Origin: Echinostoma caproni
Lineage: Eukaryota > Platyhelminthes > Trematoda > Plagiorchiida > Echinostomatidae
Reading direction: 5' to 3'
Assembly (NCBI GenBank): GCA_900618425.1
Contig: UZAN01039701.1
Coordinates: 8,781-72,780 of the forward strand
Length of the DNA: 64,000 nucleotides
Position 1 is the first letter of the stretch; each line of letters starts with the position of its first letter. The translations under genes and the position numbers were made by a program. Shown here piece by piece: positions 24,101 to 37,400 of this stretch. The notes beneath the pieces are model-generated. The model searched no databases. It saw only the letters and a program-made list of their open reading frames with translations, and was not told the DNA's origin.

Positions 24101-26497
24101 ATGTAAATAAAGTTGAGGATGAAAAAATTGATTCCTCAAAGTAACCTTAATGCCTACGCTTATCTTGGAACCATTTTTAAGTTATTGGAGAATGTTTAAA
24201 TATTACATTCTCCGGGATTGCAGCTTCCTACAAGTACGGTTGGGAATTTAATGAAATGTTATTAAATGTCTATTCCACATCTTACTTTGGATTGTCATAT
24301 TACAATTGTGATGCGTTACGCCAAATATGTTGTTTCCGGAGCAAGTTATGAAAATGAGTGAATCTTCCATATTAATTATTGTGAAAACGTACAGTAATTT
24401 CGAAATTTTGTCAACTAATTTAACCAGTTCCTCACTTTCATCTTCTATGAAAATAAAAATAAATAGAAAACAAGCGATCGTTTGTGACTGAATTTTTTTA
24501 GATCATCAAAATCCGTCAAGAAGTTAGTAAAAATGAAGTAAAAAAATAAATCAAACAAGAATTGAGGATCATATTACATTCCAATATGATGATGCACAAG
24601 TTGTAACATAATCTACAGAACATGGATGAAGTTTTCTCGAGATCACTCAATCGAGTTGATGATTTTCGAATAGTGAATGTTTATGCATTACAATATTCTT
24701 TCTCTATTGAATTCTTTGTCTATTTTGATAATGAATCCCACCGCAGAATATTTTTCTGAATCAGTATGTGGATTTAATCAATAAAACGGAGGTTATTAAC
24801 CACATGTTGTATTCACAATCATTCACCTTACTGGAACAAGTCTGTATCACCGGCCTGGTTATTTGTGTCATACTGCTTAAAATTATTATCATTTGCTCAA
24901 TTTGTTGGAACTTGATTAGCGTTTTGCACGTTTTGTCACTCTACTAAAATGTCATATTTGTTCATCTCTATCAATCAAGCCAAACACATTGAGAGCGTTC
25001 CAAATCAATCTTACTGAGCCGAATCAAAAGGTGTCAGGTTACGAGCCGATTTCACAAAGCTGCCGAATGGGGTTTTCTTATTTTTCCGGTATTCGTTTGT
25101 TCAATCTTCATTATATGAATAAAATTTTAACGGCAAAATTATTTGAGTTAAAAGTTCCGTAGATAAGTGTGTTGTGAGGTATCACTCGCACTTGTGAGTA
25201 GTAGTATGCAAAATAGTGCGGTTGTCGGTTTACTTCAACAATCAGAAATTAACAAGCTACTGTGTCTCACAAAATAACTACGGAATGCGCCCTTCATTAC
25301 TCGGTGTGCTACCGGGAATTCCGACGACATGTTTCAAATCAGATATCTGTTTGCCAAATTACTGATATCCTAACTTTAGTCTGCTTTCCCTCGACCGAGT
25401 AGCTCCTTGTGGAATTATACCAAGTGTAATCAGTTCGAAACTAAAGGTATGAGTGCAATGTATTTGAGTATACTTTGGGCATGCCCGGTTTGCATTTTGT
25501 CGTCTTTCAAAATGATTTTAACTGCTGTGTCGTACCCAGCTAGGCTCGATGAAAGTTACATCAAGAAATGAGTAGTTATATCAGATACGTTCATGAGGAT
25601 GGTCAAGTGTTGATCACCGTCAAATCGCTCCGTGGGTGGTCTTTGTGCACCACTATTTGAATGCATCAATTTCTACGTGTCTACACTAACCCTTTGAAAT
25701 TTGTGTAGAATATATTTTAAATGAAAAAATAAAATAGTACAAAAACGAACCTCTATTTACATTAACCTTGCAAAGCATCGGAGTTATAGATTGACTCAAA
25801 AGTTATATTCAGTTGTCTATGTAGAACTGCGCAATTAAATTCTCATTTATTGGTCACGGAATTGTGCTTCATTGTGAATTTGTGATTGTCTGCATTGTAA
25901 CTGCTGCACCAACAATGTTCATGCTATTTTAGGAGAATGCGGAAAAGAATGTCTTTGTCATTTGGAGACGTGTAAACAGCAGGTGCAACAACCGGTCCGA
26001 AATGGTGTATTTTCTCCCATCCCCGCTCAACACAGTAACAGAACAACATGAAATAATATGCTTGAAGAGAGAAAAAAATTGGTTGCTGAAAATAAATGAC
26101 ACGTACATTTATAAACACAACTGGATTCAGACGGCCACCACATAAGCAGTTAAAGATTGCTTTTGGTTAACTGTTTGCCTTTGATTTCTTTAGTCACAAT
26201 GCAATTTCCTACGGTAAAACTTGGATTTCTGCTTCAATCAAAGGTTTTCCCGTTGTTTCCATGGACGAAAACCAGAGGTTTCAGAAGTTTGAAACATGAA
26301 TACTCCTGACACAAAATAACCTTTCGTAAACTGTGTTCCAATTTTATACGCAATTATAGGTTGGAAAATATATACCCTCGAAAAAAATTAAATCGTAACT
26401 AATCTAAGCTTCTGAAGGATAAAATACTAGATATATACAATTTATTGAAAGCACCTTAAAAATTTTTGTTTAAAAAATGCCTAAAAATTGGCTAATG

Positions 26498-26528
<31 letters not shown>

Positions 26529-29500
26529 CATACATACATACATGTATACATAAATACGTACATACCCAATGATACACCTGAAAAAGCATTTAACAACTGG
26601 GAATATGAAGCTACTGAGGCACTCGCTGAGACAGTTGATGTTGACTGACGGATGATTCTTGAAGGATACATGTGAGTACTTTCATCGATGATGGTTCTGA
26701 GGCGTGGAATGTTGTATGCGCGTATCAAAAAACAGTTATTTTTAACAGGTTATTGAACTTGAATGAAGTTTAAAGCCTTCATCCCAACTCAACTGGTGAA
26801 GGGAAATCTGAAAAAATAAATGGGTGGTAAACCTTGTCAGCCTCCTTCTGGGATCTATGTTAATGTCGCATTTTCATGCTTATGATATTGCAATGCGTTT
26901 ACAAGGACTAACAGTTCAGTTATTCAGAGGAACCGACAAATAACGGGCTGTAATTTATGAGTAACTATCTATCTGTATTTGGACTCCCTGAGATAATTGG
27001 AGTACCTGAAATTTTGTAACTTTCACCTTAATAAACGTAATCGTTTTGGGTGGAAACTACTGTTCAGTTCGTCCAGCATGCTGGTAGCTTAGTTCGTCTC
27101 TGAAAAATCATTTCGCTACGTTGAAAATGCAGTATTTTTCTCCAATCTGCACTTTTTTCATCTTGCGATATTTGTCACAAGATAAATTAAATGTCGGAAA
27201 TACCAAGAAGGCTTTCAAAAAAAGCAGTAAACAAATAATTTTATGGTTTGAATAGAGGTGTAAATATTGATTAGGACGAAATTGTGTTATCTCTGTTTCT
27301 GAAGTTACAATGATATTGCATGTTTGTACTCACAAATGAACATTGAAATGTAACTCTTGGCATTGAATAGCCCATTTTGAGTTTTTCGTATCAGTGAATA
27401 ATCTTTTTAAGGTATTGCTCGATGTGGTTGGAATGCAATATTGATAAGGGATTAGAAGAAGCTCTCCTGTTCCCTGAGCAAGTTTTTCCATTGCAGAATA
27501 AAATGATTGGCTCTGAATTGTTTTTATTCCGGGGTAATGTGAAAAATCTGACAAATGGCATCACTTCATGGTGCATCGTTTTCTTCGCGTGGAAGATTTT
27601 GAAATACACATATGTGATTTGTTTGCGAGTAAATTGATGAAGTTAACAATATCCCTCTCTCACGATCAGTGGTGAAGATAGCAAGAGATGACAGAGCATC
27701 AGTTTGCGTGTCAACTTATTCCCCCGGGCCGAGAGAAAGAGAGGTAAAAAAAGAAGTGCATTTTATCCGCACAGCTGAAATCGTTCAGCATCAGTTGTGA
27801 CATTAGTTGGTGTCATTGGTGAATTATGTGCGTTTCATGCTGCACTTGTTTTGCTAAGGGTATTACTGTTTGCGATAAGAGTTTTTATCTTTTCACCGGG
27901 GGTACAAAATGAGCGGAACAGTTTGAACAAGCTTGCAAACGGAAAAGATGTCACCACTTGGGAAACATTGATGTAACTGAAACACAAAACCGTAAAAGTG
28001 GGTCGCTCCACATTGAATGTGTTAAGCCAAGACAGTTAGTCAGAATTTCGAGTTGGTACGTTAGACATTTTGATATTAACTAAAAGCTCACTTGTTGAGT
28101 ATATGCGATCCATTGTTCTCCAACCGTAAAGCAATACGGTTGATTGGTCAAACTATGCTCGAAAAGTTACCACAGTTTTGCAGAGTTTTTATCTGACTTG
28201 ATTGCAGTGTGGCATTACTTTCAAACAAAATCACCAGAGAAAAATTGAATAGATTTGAGCTTTACAACTGATTGTTTCCTACCCGTTTGGATATTGGCCG
28301 ATCATATCATCATCGAACTTCGCGATCAATGATGTATTACTCAACCCAAGGTATCCGATTACCTGGTTAGGATACATGCTTGAATAACTGACCTTTTAAT
28401 AAAGTTGCAGTATTTGATAAGACCAAATGTTTGCTTGCTGGCTTTAATTTTCCATAGTATCAAGTGTTTTTAACTTGCTAAATCCCATAAATAAATCGAT
28501 TTTTTCAGGTAAATCAACGAGGAAAACTTGATGAGGTTATTGGGGTTAAGATTGAATCCAAAAATTATCCCGCGTGTCGGCATAGATGATTTGTTTTCTG
28601 AATTACTCAATGATTCTTTGAAATGTGTTACGGGATTTTATCTGACCAGTGCATTCTCAGTTTATGCTTCGTTAAACGAAAATATAATCTGTGAAATAGA
28701 GCTTTGAATCAAACTTTAAAGCTATCATAACTCTCGGTCATTTCACTTAACCATCCAACAAGAAACAAGCAATATTTGACCAGAAAAAATCGTACTTATT
28801 AGACTAGATGTTGCAAATAGCACCCCACAGATATTTACAGAAAGTATAACCAAAACCGTTTGAAGTGTTTTTCTAAAGGTCATTCATGGGATCAGTGCGT
28901 TTTGAATTAATAATTCTCATACTATTTGAAGATATCAGGGTAGTTTCAAGGAATGCAGTACATTGTTTTCATTTCCGCATAAACTGTGATGAATGGAATA
29001 GTGAATTTCCATTACCCAAGAATCCTGTTTACAAAATCAATACCCAGTGTGAGAGGCAGTTGGGAAATCTCCCTCACAAAGGGTTCATTCCATAGACTAG
29101 TTTCGAAAATCGATGAAATTGCAGTGTCTTTAAAACATAGACCTTGACTATGAACTAATAGTTGGCTCGAAACATTATTCAACTACCATTTTCTTGACTC
29201 ACTGTTCCCATCATTGAGATTCAATTAGCCAGTAGGTTTTTAGATTGTTTACAGTGCGTAAAAGTCAATTGAGGTAAATTAAACGCGATCTACTGCGAAG
29301 AGGGCTCTGCACTAATTTATACTGCATGAATATCCTCATAGCCTTTCTGATGAGAATAGTGCGAGTCAAAGCCCACAACAAAAAATGCAGTGATTGCAGT
29401 AGGATGTTAGCTGGTGTGAATGAATACTGTATGGGAATGTTTTAATCCCACAATTTACATTTTATCACGTTTTTTTTCTATCAACTGTATCAACCTGCAT

Positions 29501-30359
29501 TTTTCTTTAAGTCTACAGAACACACGCATAATTTCGTTTGAATGTATTGTACTATTTTCTGTCCTGGAGGATAGCACAAGTTTTGCCAAAGAGGGCTATA
29601 TTCCTAGGTAGAAGAAGTGTAAACCTCAACCTTAAGTAGTTATTCGCTTACCTTATTTTTAATCTTTTGGGCTGGACATTCTCGGGTTGACTGCACCGAA
29701 TACATCCATGTCTTTCTCATTCATTTTGGTTTTCAGGCACGATTAGCATCTCTTCATATAGGCGCTTATACTTGATTTATTGTATTTTAAATTTTTAATT
29801 CACAAGGCAATCCAAACCAAGGTTCTAATTAATGCTTAACTTTTCATCATTTTCTGCATGAAACATCTGTTGGATTACGATGATTGTAAACGATGAAGCC
29901 GAGATTGTGGTCATAACTGAACAGTTCTAACTACCGCTTGCCCCCGACAATCTTGTTACAAATTGGCAGCAACAAAACCATTTGATACATTGGAAGTTTA
30001 GTTCGAGGACACAGCTAGTTTACCGATGTGCTAAATAAAGATGACAACCCGGGTTTGATTTGAATAGCTTTATTTCTGTATGAAATAGCGTTTTACTTTG
30101 TTTCTAGCTTTCTTCGACACTAAACGTTTTCAGCTCAGCAAGAGTTTTATGATGCTCAAATTTCCCTCGGAATATCCAACAACCCATTCTGAACTACCTC
30201 TACGATTTGATCGTTTTTTGTCTCATCGAAACTCTTCGTTTGACACGAAATGAACGTCTATGATTATTGTACTTTAACTCCATTTCCTTATATTTCACGC
30301 CCCCCCCCAAAACCAAGACTATTGCACATTCCAAATGTTATCAATACCTTTTGATACGG
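21146..30359. other. Intergenic or intronic DNA, no gene recognised
   Basis: More than 9 kb of AT-rich sequence. Apart from the TACA microsatellite at 26499-26543 and a C-tract at 30300-30308 I see no structured feature. All ORFs are short, have no recognisable domain and have the composition of their surroundings. Short exons of a host gene could be hidden here but cannot be supported by eye. Confidence 0.4.
26499..26543. repeat. (TACA)n microsatellite
   Basis: Eleven or so tandem TACA units followed by imperfect copies to about 26565. It creates a spurious minus-strand ORF tail rich in Met-Tyr-Val-Cys. Confidence 0.95.
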
Positions 30360-30484
30360 TTCATGTATAAAGGTCAGCGTGGAAGTGGTCAGGAGGTCAG
30401 TTGTTTAAATCCCGTCATCACCACCGCTCTTCCATCTTTCTGGATGAATATAACACAATATTGTTTGCTCAGCGTGTTGATCAT

Positions 30485-30560
30485 GGTCACCAATGTAGCT
30501 CAGGAGTGAGAGTTTCCACTCCCAATCAGACGGTTTGCGGTTCGAGTTTCTCGTGGGACA
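30485..30560 (+). repeat. tRNA-like SINE head
   Basis: It contains an A-box-like TAGCTCAGGAGTG and a B-box-like GGTTCGAGT about 45 bases later. The layout and many bases match the head of the SINE at 52155-52235 read on its minus strand (shared CTCAGG, TCCCAA, GCGGTTCGAG). No hammerhead follows. A second B-box-like GTTTAAATCCC lies just upstream near 30400. Confidence 0.5.
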
Positions 30561-33500
30561 CAATCCCTCAAGAGAACTTGAAAAACAGAGCTCGGTGGGG
30601 TTAACAAACATAAATTTCCTTGTACTTTGGACAGGAGAGCACTTACTTTTATTCTACTCAGGGAAATGGGGGTCCAAATGGATTTTAAAGTGTGACTAAA
30701 TTTTGTAATGTGTGAGAGTTTCATAACACAACAAACTGATTTTTCCCGTTTACTTCACGCTGTGAGTGTCTGAACAACATCTTGGAATAGTGAGGGTAAT
30801 TCTAGCAGTGTTTGAGAAGAACTAAACACGTTGAGTTTACGGTAAAGCACCAGGCCAAGCGTAGGAAGAAAGCTCTTACAATGCCACAGCATAATAGACA
30901 AGACAGCAATGTGCAACAATCTTCAATTTGGGAGACGATAAATTCTGTTATTTTCACAGGTTGACACCGGCAAGATCAGTTTTGTATTTGCGCACTACTC
31001 AGTTCTGTGTTACTCGATCTATAAAACATTCTCACTTCTTTCACATTCATGTACAGTTTTGCTTTAGAGGAGGTGTCCAGCGTAGACAGTAATCGAGTTG
31101 TCTATAACGAACTTTAATGGACCGATTTTCTATTGACAGCTAAGTGTTTATAGTATTTATCAAGATGTGTACAAAATTTAATTCGAACTACTCAAAAGAT
31201 TAGTGCAACCTTGTGTGGAAGTGTTCATAGGGATTTGTATTCATTTAAAAAATCTGGAATGCCTGTGGTAGAACGGAACAGGTCATCCGTCCACCTAACT
31301 AGGGTTTGTGAGCTGAAACCATTCCACCGCGAATCAGCTCTAGTCTGAAAACTGCATTAATGGTGTATTACAAATAAAAGAAAGTGAAACGAATAATATT
31401 TTCTTTGAAATTCAGATTAGTCCGGCACAATGCAAAGTAAACTATTCAAAGCTCATGCAGTGGCAATTAGCTAGCCGAAGTGGGAGCATCCTCTCATAGA
31501 GGACGGATTCAGACCAAGATTGCGCAATAAAGCGAAATAAAAAGATGGGTAAAATCACAGAGGAATGAATATCAGTGGCAAATAAATCAAACCACTTAAA
31601 ATGTTTTTGTACGTATTTTATTTTTTCTGCTCCCATTTTAACTGTGATAAAAGTAAAGCACTTAGTTCAACAGAAACGGTTTTTGGTTGAGATGCGATTA
31701 GATAATATCAGCTGAGTCTGGGGCGTCTTTTCCGTCCGTTACAAAGTATATAATTATTTGAATTTAAACAGATAATCATTTGTTATGCACATTGCAAGCG
31801 CAATCAGAAGTGAACAGATTGGTCAACTTTGATAGGATAACAATTTTGATGTAGTTGGTGGGGGTAAACAGTTCACTGGAGAAATAATCAAACAACTACT
31901 GAATGGGATTTCGTTGATACAATCGTCTTTTTGTTATCTTTCTGTTATCCCCGATCCAGTCAACTTGGGATGAGTTAATAAAGGGGTAGAGCATATGTTT
32001 GGAGCAGGACAGAGTTAAAGATGGAGTGGAAGGAGAGTTCACACAATAGCAACCATCTCCGGTCACTCTGCATCAGAACAGGTTGGAGCAGACAGCCCCT
32101 CTCTCAGAGAGGAAAGAATACACATACTAACAGTATTCGGACCATCTGTCCTACAAAGAGTGAAAATAATGAGTAGGATAAACCAGATGGTCAGTCCACA
32201 CGAGTATAAAGATGATGAAAGACCGTTCTCCAGGGGTTCCAAATCAGCTTTTTCTGGAAAGTATTACCCAAAGACAATATACGTTAATAAACATGAATCG
32301 GGGTTTATGACAATGGATAAAACTTATCATGAATGGTAGCTTTCTATGCGTTAATTATGCAGCAAACCGATTAAACGAGTGATCATCCAAAATTTCATTT
32401 ACCGTTACTTAAAATGATTAAATTGATTTAAAAATGAAGTGGAGCTGAAATTAATCTTACGGTACGGCCAGTTGCAATGAAATTGTTTGCCCAATAAACC
32501 TACGGAATTGTGGTGAAATTTGCTTACCGAATTCGTCATGTTCAATTCATCACAATTGTTGGAAATAAGACTATACGTCAAACAGCTAAGCGTCTGCAGC
32601 CGGTTGATATCGTGATTTTGTTCTGACATTTGGGCCGTGAAGTAGGGGAACATTATTGTGTGTAATACCAACAATTCACTGGCTGATAGGTCGCTGTAGG
32701 AAATAAGTGTAAATTTGATTAGACCGCTTTTAAACTGCATTCGGTTTCACTGGGAAACCTATATTTATCTTTTTCGCATGTAACTTGTTCGATAATAGTT
32801 CTTGCGAATACTTGGAAACACTGAAAAAGAGTGAGTCTGCAAAATCTCGTGAGTCGTACAAATTTGAATATTGATGCATTTATAAACAGTGTGATATTTA
32901 TTGTGATGTATTTGGCATGACTACAGATCAATGAAAACGAGCTTGTTCTCCACTGTTTGTTCTGTTTGAAATGTGCTCTGTGAGGCTCCTTAGACAAAAG
33001 TGGGAAAATAGTATATTCTCATATCAGTATCGATATTAAATGTTATTGGTTCCTTAGTAATATTTGAGCATGTTATAGCTACAGTTCTCAAATTGGATTA
33101 ATTATATACACACTTTTGCCTAGCCGGGTAGCTTTTAAAAATATTTGGTAACCGGCCAAGAGTGACAACTTTCGTGCATTTTATGTGGCGGGGTTCTCCT
33201 CATGTCCGTTTTTACGGACTCTGCTGTCTCTCGTGTTGAAGCGCTGGGTACTTCAGTTACATCGGTTGTTAAATGCGATCGACTTCAATGTCTGTTCATT
33301 TACTTAGTGGAAGATATCCCAACCGAAAGGAATTCATCGGCATGTTTTGTTCGGTTTTCATCGATGGCTTTTGCTCCTAATTTGGAATTTCTGATCCAAC
33401 TGGTCATCGGAAAATAAAATGAATGGGACGGGATTATGCCCCTTGACTAATATGAATGAATCACCATTAGTTCCATTTTTCCATTCTTTCANNTTGCAGG

Positions 33501-33934
33501 TTATTGCATAGGTGGCACCACTCCTAGCGTTCTGCATTACCATCTCCTTTGGCTTCCGTTTGATTCTATTCCTGTACCAAACCGTTTGTTGGTTAAACAA
33601 TACCAACATTTGTTTGGTGATTTCGGAAACATTTCCTGGGTTCACTTGATTGAGCTGCAGGAGCACATTTTACTAGCAACTAAGCTAAAAAGATGTCTTT
33701 CCAACATTGTGGGTATTTAATTTGAAGGTCATGACAAGATAAGTTTGGCGTTAATTAACATGATTCCTGCTTAAGTTTAGAGTTCGTTGAAAATAAACTC
33801 CTTTGCGGTAGACGGTTTTCTCCAAGACCACTGATGGTCTTTTGGCGATCCGGGTTTTCTGGTGGGTTAGATTAATGTCTTTCTGTATTTGCATATTTTG
33901 GGCTTCATGCCATTGAAATTGAAAAGCGCAGAAG
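30561..33934. other. Intergenic, no gene recognised
   Basis: Short ORFs only. The minus-strand frame at 33666-33358 (RNRIKRKPKEM, GATYAITC) is slightly basic and gene-like but matches nothing I recognise. It contains two Ns (33492-33493). Confidence 0.35.
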
Positions 33935-34418
33935 NNNNNNNNNNNNNNNNNNNNNNNNNNNNNNNNNNNNNNNNNNNNNNNNNNNNNNNNNNNNNNNNNN
34001 NNNNNNNNNNNNNNNNNNNNNNNNNNNNNNNNNNNNNNNNNNNNNNNNNNNNNNNNNNNNNNNNNNNNNNNNNNNNNNNNNNNNNNNNNNNNNNNNNNNN
34101 NNNNNNNNNNNNNNNNNNNNNNNNNNNNNNNNNNNNNNNNNNNNNNNNNNNNNNNNNNNNNNNNNNNNNNNNNNNNNNNNNNNNNNNNNNNNNNNNNNNN
34201 NNNNNNNNNNNNNNNNNNNNNNNNNNNNNNNNNNNNNNNNNNNNNNNNNNNNNNNNNNNNNNNNNNNNNNNNNNNNNNNNNNNNNNNNNNNNNNNNNNNN
34301 NNNNNNNNNNNNNNNNNNNNNNNNNNNNNNNNNNNNNNNNNNNNNNNNNNNNNNNNNNNNNNNNNNNNNNNNNNNNNNNNNNNNNNNNNNNNNNNNNNNN
34401 NNNNNNNNNNNNNNNNNN
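33935..34418. other. Assembly gap (484 N) with duplicated 20-bp edges
   Basis: A run of 484 Ns. The 20 bases just left (33915-33934) and just right (34419-34438) of the gap are identical (GAAATTGAAAAGCGCAGAAG). This is what unmerged overlapping contig ends look like, so the gap may have no real length. Confidence 0.95.
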
Positions 34419-34438
34419 GAAATTGAAAAGCGCAGAAG

Positions 34439-35790
34439 CAGAAGGATTTCATGCTATAAGCGATGACGATGTCGCCTCGACTGAAGACTGACAATTTGCA
34501 AACACTTTGCCAAGTTAGGCTTACAACACTTTTATTTCACCATCCATATTGTGCAAAAACACGTAATAGCTCTACGTAATAGCTCTATACGTATTAATAA
34601 TTATGTTATGGCCAAGCCACTTCAGCAACATTGTACAACCCTGATTAATTAGTAGCTGCGTTTTATTGTTTTTCCCCTCATGCGGATTCATCAATCAGGC
34701 AATTATCTCAATTGAATTACCAATAAAAAGTGGTGATCACTGTGGATGGAAATCATAGGATCTTCCAGTTGATGGTTGGCTGGAGATATAACCCTCGTCG
34801 TTACGCAATTACACTGTTTATCACCTTTAGCGACATAGTGTTCAGAAAAAAGACTCACATTTATGACCTATTGTTTATCCGTGCAATATAGGTTTTGAAC
34901 GTGGTGAATAAACAAGTGGTCATAGATACTGTTTATGACAAACAAAGGGCTTCTCATTGGTAAAACAAAAGACCAGAGCATGGAAGACAGAAAACGAAAA
35001 TTGCTAATTACACATCATGATTAATAACCGTGGGCCCATAGAACTGATGCAAAGTGACACCATCATCGGATAGGAATGGGATCTACTCAATGGCTGCAAT
35101 TGGAGGTCGTTTTATAACATCACTGTTACATTAAACCAAGTGGAAAGAAGTAAACTTCAAAAGTTTCGGGTTATAAATACTGGTGAGCGCTAGTTGCACA
35201 TAAAAATAAAAATAATAATAATACAATAACAAAATCATAAAGAAAGAAAATAAATCACTAACTATTCTTCAAATCAGTTTTAGATCGACTATAGACATGA
35301 ATTTAACAGTCGGACGGTAAACATTTCAACAACTTCTCATATGTATGTGGCGAAGTCTAAGTTTCCAGAATTCATGGTGAAAATCCCCAAAACTTTAAAA
35401 TTCTACATACTATTCTAACTATTCAATATAGCAACTTAGTCTTCATTAGCCATTGTTGCCAAAGGTTAATTAATCCTGGATTCTGGGGAAAAAAATGAAT
35501 GATATAAGAAATAGCCTGCGCTTAGGCACCAATTGTAGCATAAATTCAGTCGCTTGGAGACTGACAGCGACAAAGGGTAACAACATTAGAAACTTCTAAA
35601 TTGATCCATCAAGATTTATTATTCATGACTCAAGGAATATGTTTAAACTCGCGACCCGATTTCCTACACAGCTACAATTTTCTTGAAGGACTGTAGCCAC
35701 CTATAACAAAGTTAGTTTTCTTTCACCAGGAATGCCTCAGATACCAATGGCACTGTAGCATGATACAGTTTCCGCAACTATTGTCATTAT
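34439..35790. other. Intergenic, no gene recognised
   Basis: AT-rich sequence with a low-complexity A-rich tract near 35195-35260. No supported coding frame. Confidence 0.4.
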
Positions 35791-35985
35791 ATCAAGTGAG
35801 TGATGGAGGATTTGATTTGATTTCGAAGGTTATTCGTCGTGTATATGGCAAACGAAACGTGAACTGAAAAGCTAGGAAGCACTGGACAGCTGTTTCGACC
35901 TGTTTGGGTCTCATCAGCAGTGCGAATCCATCGACCCCACTGGGGATCGAACCCGGGACTTCATGTCATTATAAACAGGACTTTG
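35791..35985 (-). repeat. Hammerhead-bearing tRNA-derived SINE (Sm-alpha-like)
   Basis: Read on the minus strand it starts with a tRNA-like head whose B box is GGGTTCGATCC (about 35942-35953). A hammerhead ribozyme follows at 35923-35879, then a tail (GCTTCCTAGC...) shared with remnants at 16740-16870 and 57471-57525. Schistosome Sm-alpha SINEs are established to combine a tRNA-related Pol III promoter with an active hammerhead. The A-box part of the head is weak here, so this copy may be truncated or diverged. The exact ends are not defined by target-site duplications that I can see. Confidence 0.78.
35879..35923 (-). ncRNA. Hammerhead ribozyme (type I), apparently intact core
   Basis: On the minus strand: stem I 5' arm GCACTG, core CTGATGA, stem II GACC-CAAACA-GGTC (4 bp, 6-nt loop), core GAA, stem III ACAG/CTGT with no loop, cleavage triplet GTC, and stem I 3' arm CAGTGC, which pairs fully with GCACTG. 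All invariant core bases are present. Cleavage would fall between 35885 and 35884. Stem III is the palindrome ACAGCTGT, so a single molecule cannot close it. Such minimal-stem-III hammerheads in retroelements are known to work best as dimers. The identification rests on matching the consensus by eye. Confidence 0.88.
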
Positions 35986-37317
35986 GGAGTAGATTTTGAG
36001 TTAGTTATTCAAAAGAGCTAAAAGAAAGATCTGATGTAAATCTTTGACTGCAATCTGAAGGCAAATGTGTGTGGAGCCGATTGGTGATCATCTTTTTGTG
36101 GGAGTATAGCTACTCCTAACAAATGATGAATGGATAAATGGCATTCAGTGAGTTCTGTACATAAATGCTGTTTTCCCCAATTATTTGTTGATTATCATGC
36201 AGTATACACAAATGTTGAGATAAAATTAGTAAGCTACAGAATGTTAGTGATATGCCAATGACTGTGGATTGCCATGTTAGACATTCTTTGTAATTGCCAC
36301 TTACATAACAATAAATTTAACTTGATTGTAAAATGTAAAATAAATTTTGCAAACCTTCTGGCAACAAACTAGAAGTTTATCCTGTAGCAGTACTCTCAGT
36401 TTTATTACAGAATTGCAAAATATACACCTGGGTTTCATGACAAGAATACTAAATTTCCTAACCAGAGCTAATACATCTTTCCGACTGAACCAGGATGCTT
36501 TATCCATTCAAGTTTTGTAAACAAACATTTTATTCCCCGATTTTATTAATACCTCCAGGTCATTGTGGTGGTGGTCCTACCTGCGCCGGATAAACATAAA
36601 GTTACCATCGATGAAAGATTTATCTGTAAATCGTTTGATGCACATGTCTGAAATGCTCTGGAGGTTGAAGTCAGGAATTTCCGGGACATACCTGACAAGA
36701 GAGATGACATTTTTGAGAGACCCCTGGATTGATTTCGGCGAAAACTGTTTCAAGCTGGTGGTAATGCACGAATTTGATGAAGGATAAAGTTGATTCTGGA
36801 TTGAACGACTTCAAATTTGATGATATGTTTGTTGTGTTGCTGTGAGTTTGACTTGATTAAAATTCATTTTATACAGTTACCTTGGATTGCTATCAAAACG
36901 GCTCTATCATTTGGAATTGAACAGTTAACAAGGAAGCATTGTTATTGAAGCGATGACACACAAAGAATGTTTCAGATTTGACCATTGTGTCGGGAACCCT
37001 TCGTGTTGAACTCAGTGGAATGTTTAAAGGACCCTGTTGGTTATTGATGAGAGGCCAAGTGTTTATGCCAGTAGGTCACTAGGAAGAACTGTGGCAGCGG
37101 AAACCACATCTGTGTTCACTGAGGAGTTTGTGGCCTTCCATGTGACAATGAATTTGTTTTTCAATTACGCGTTTCGTGACATTAGATAAGAGTAAAATGA
37201 ATGATATGAGGGTGATGATTGCTTCGATATGGATGGCAAACACTTTTTACACCAGAAATTTTATTACGGTTAAACTTACAATCCTTCTTGCAAATATTAT
37301 GACAGAACAGTAATGTA

Positions 37318-37400
37318 TGGTGGTAATGGCCAGGTGATTAGGTCACCAAATCGTGACGCGGAAGTCCCGTGTTCGAACTGGTCGACCGCCGTCCATCTTC
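37318..37400 (+). repeat. tRNA-like SINE head (weak)
   Basis: A TGGCCAGGTGATTAGG A-box-like stretch is followed about 40 bases later by a B-box-like GTGTTCGAACTGG. The arms do not form a full cloverleaf, so it is read as a decayed tRNA-derived repeat. Confidence 0.4.

Noticed and set aside
26498..26728. Minus-strand ORF of 76 codons
   Set aside because: Its C-terminal part is translation of the TACA microsatellite.
29345..29375. CTGATGAGAATAGTGCGAG as a hammerhead
   Set aside because: No stem II and no GAAAC within range.
33358..33666. Minus-strand frame of 102 codons
   Set aside because: Slightly gene-like and basic, but no recognised domain. It contains undetermined bases and lies next to the gap.
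33751..34494. Long open frames crossing the N gap
   Set aside because: Their length comes from Ns read as open codons. The real sequence on each side is short and without a motif.
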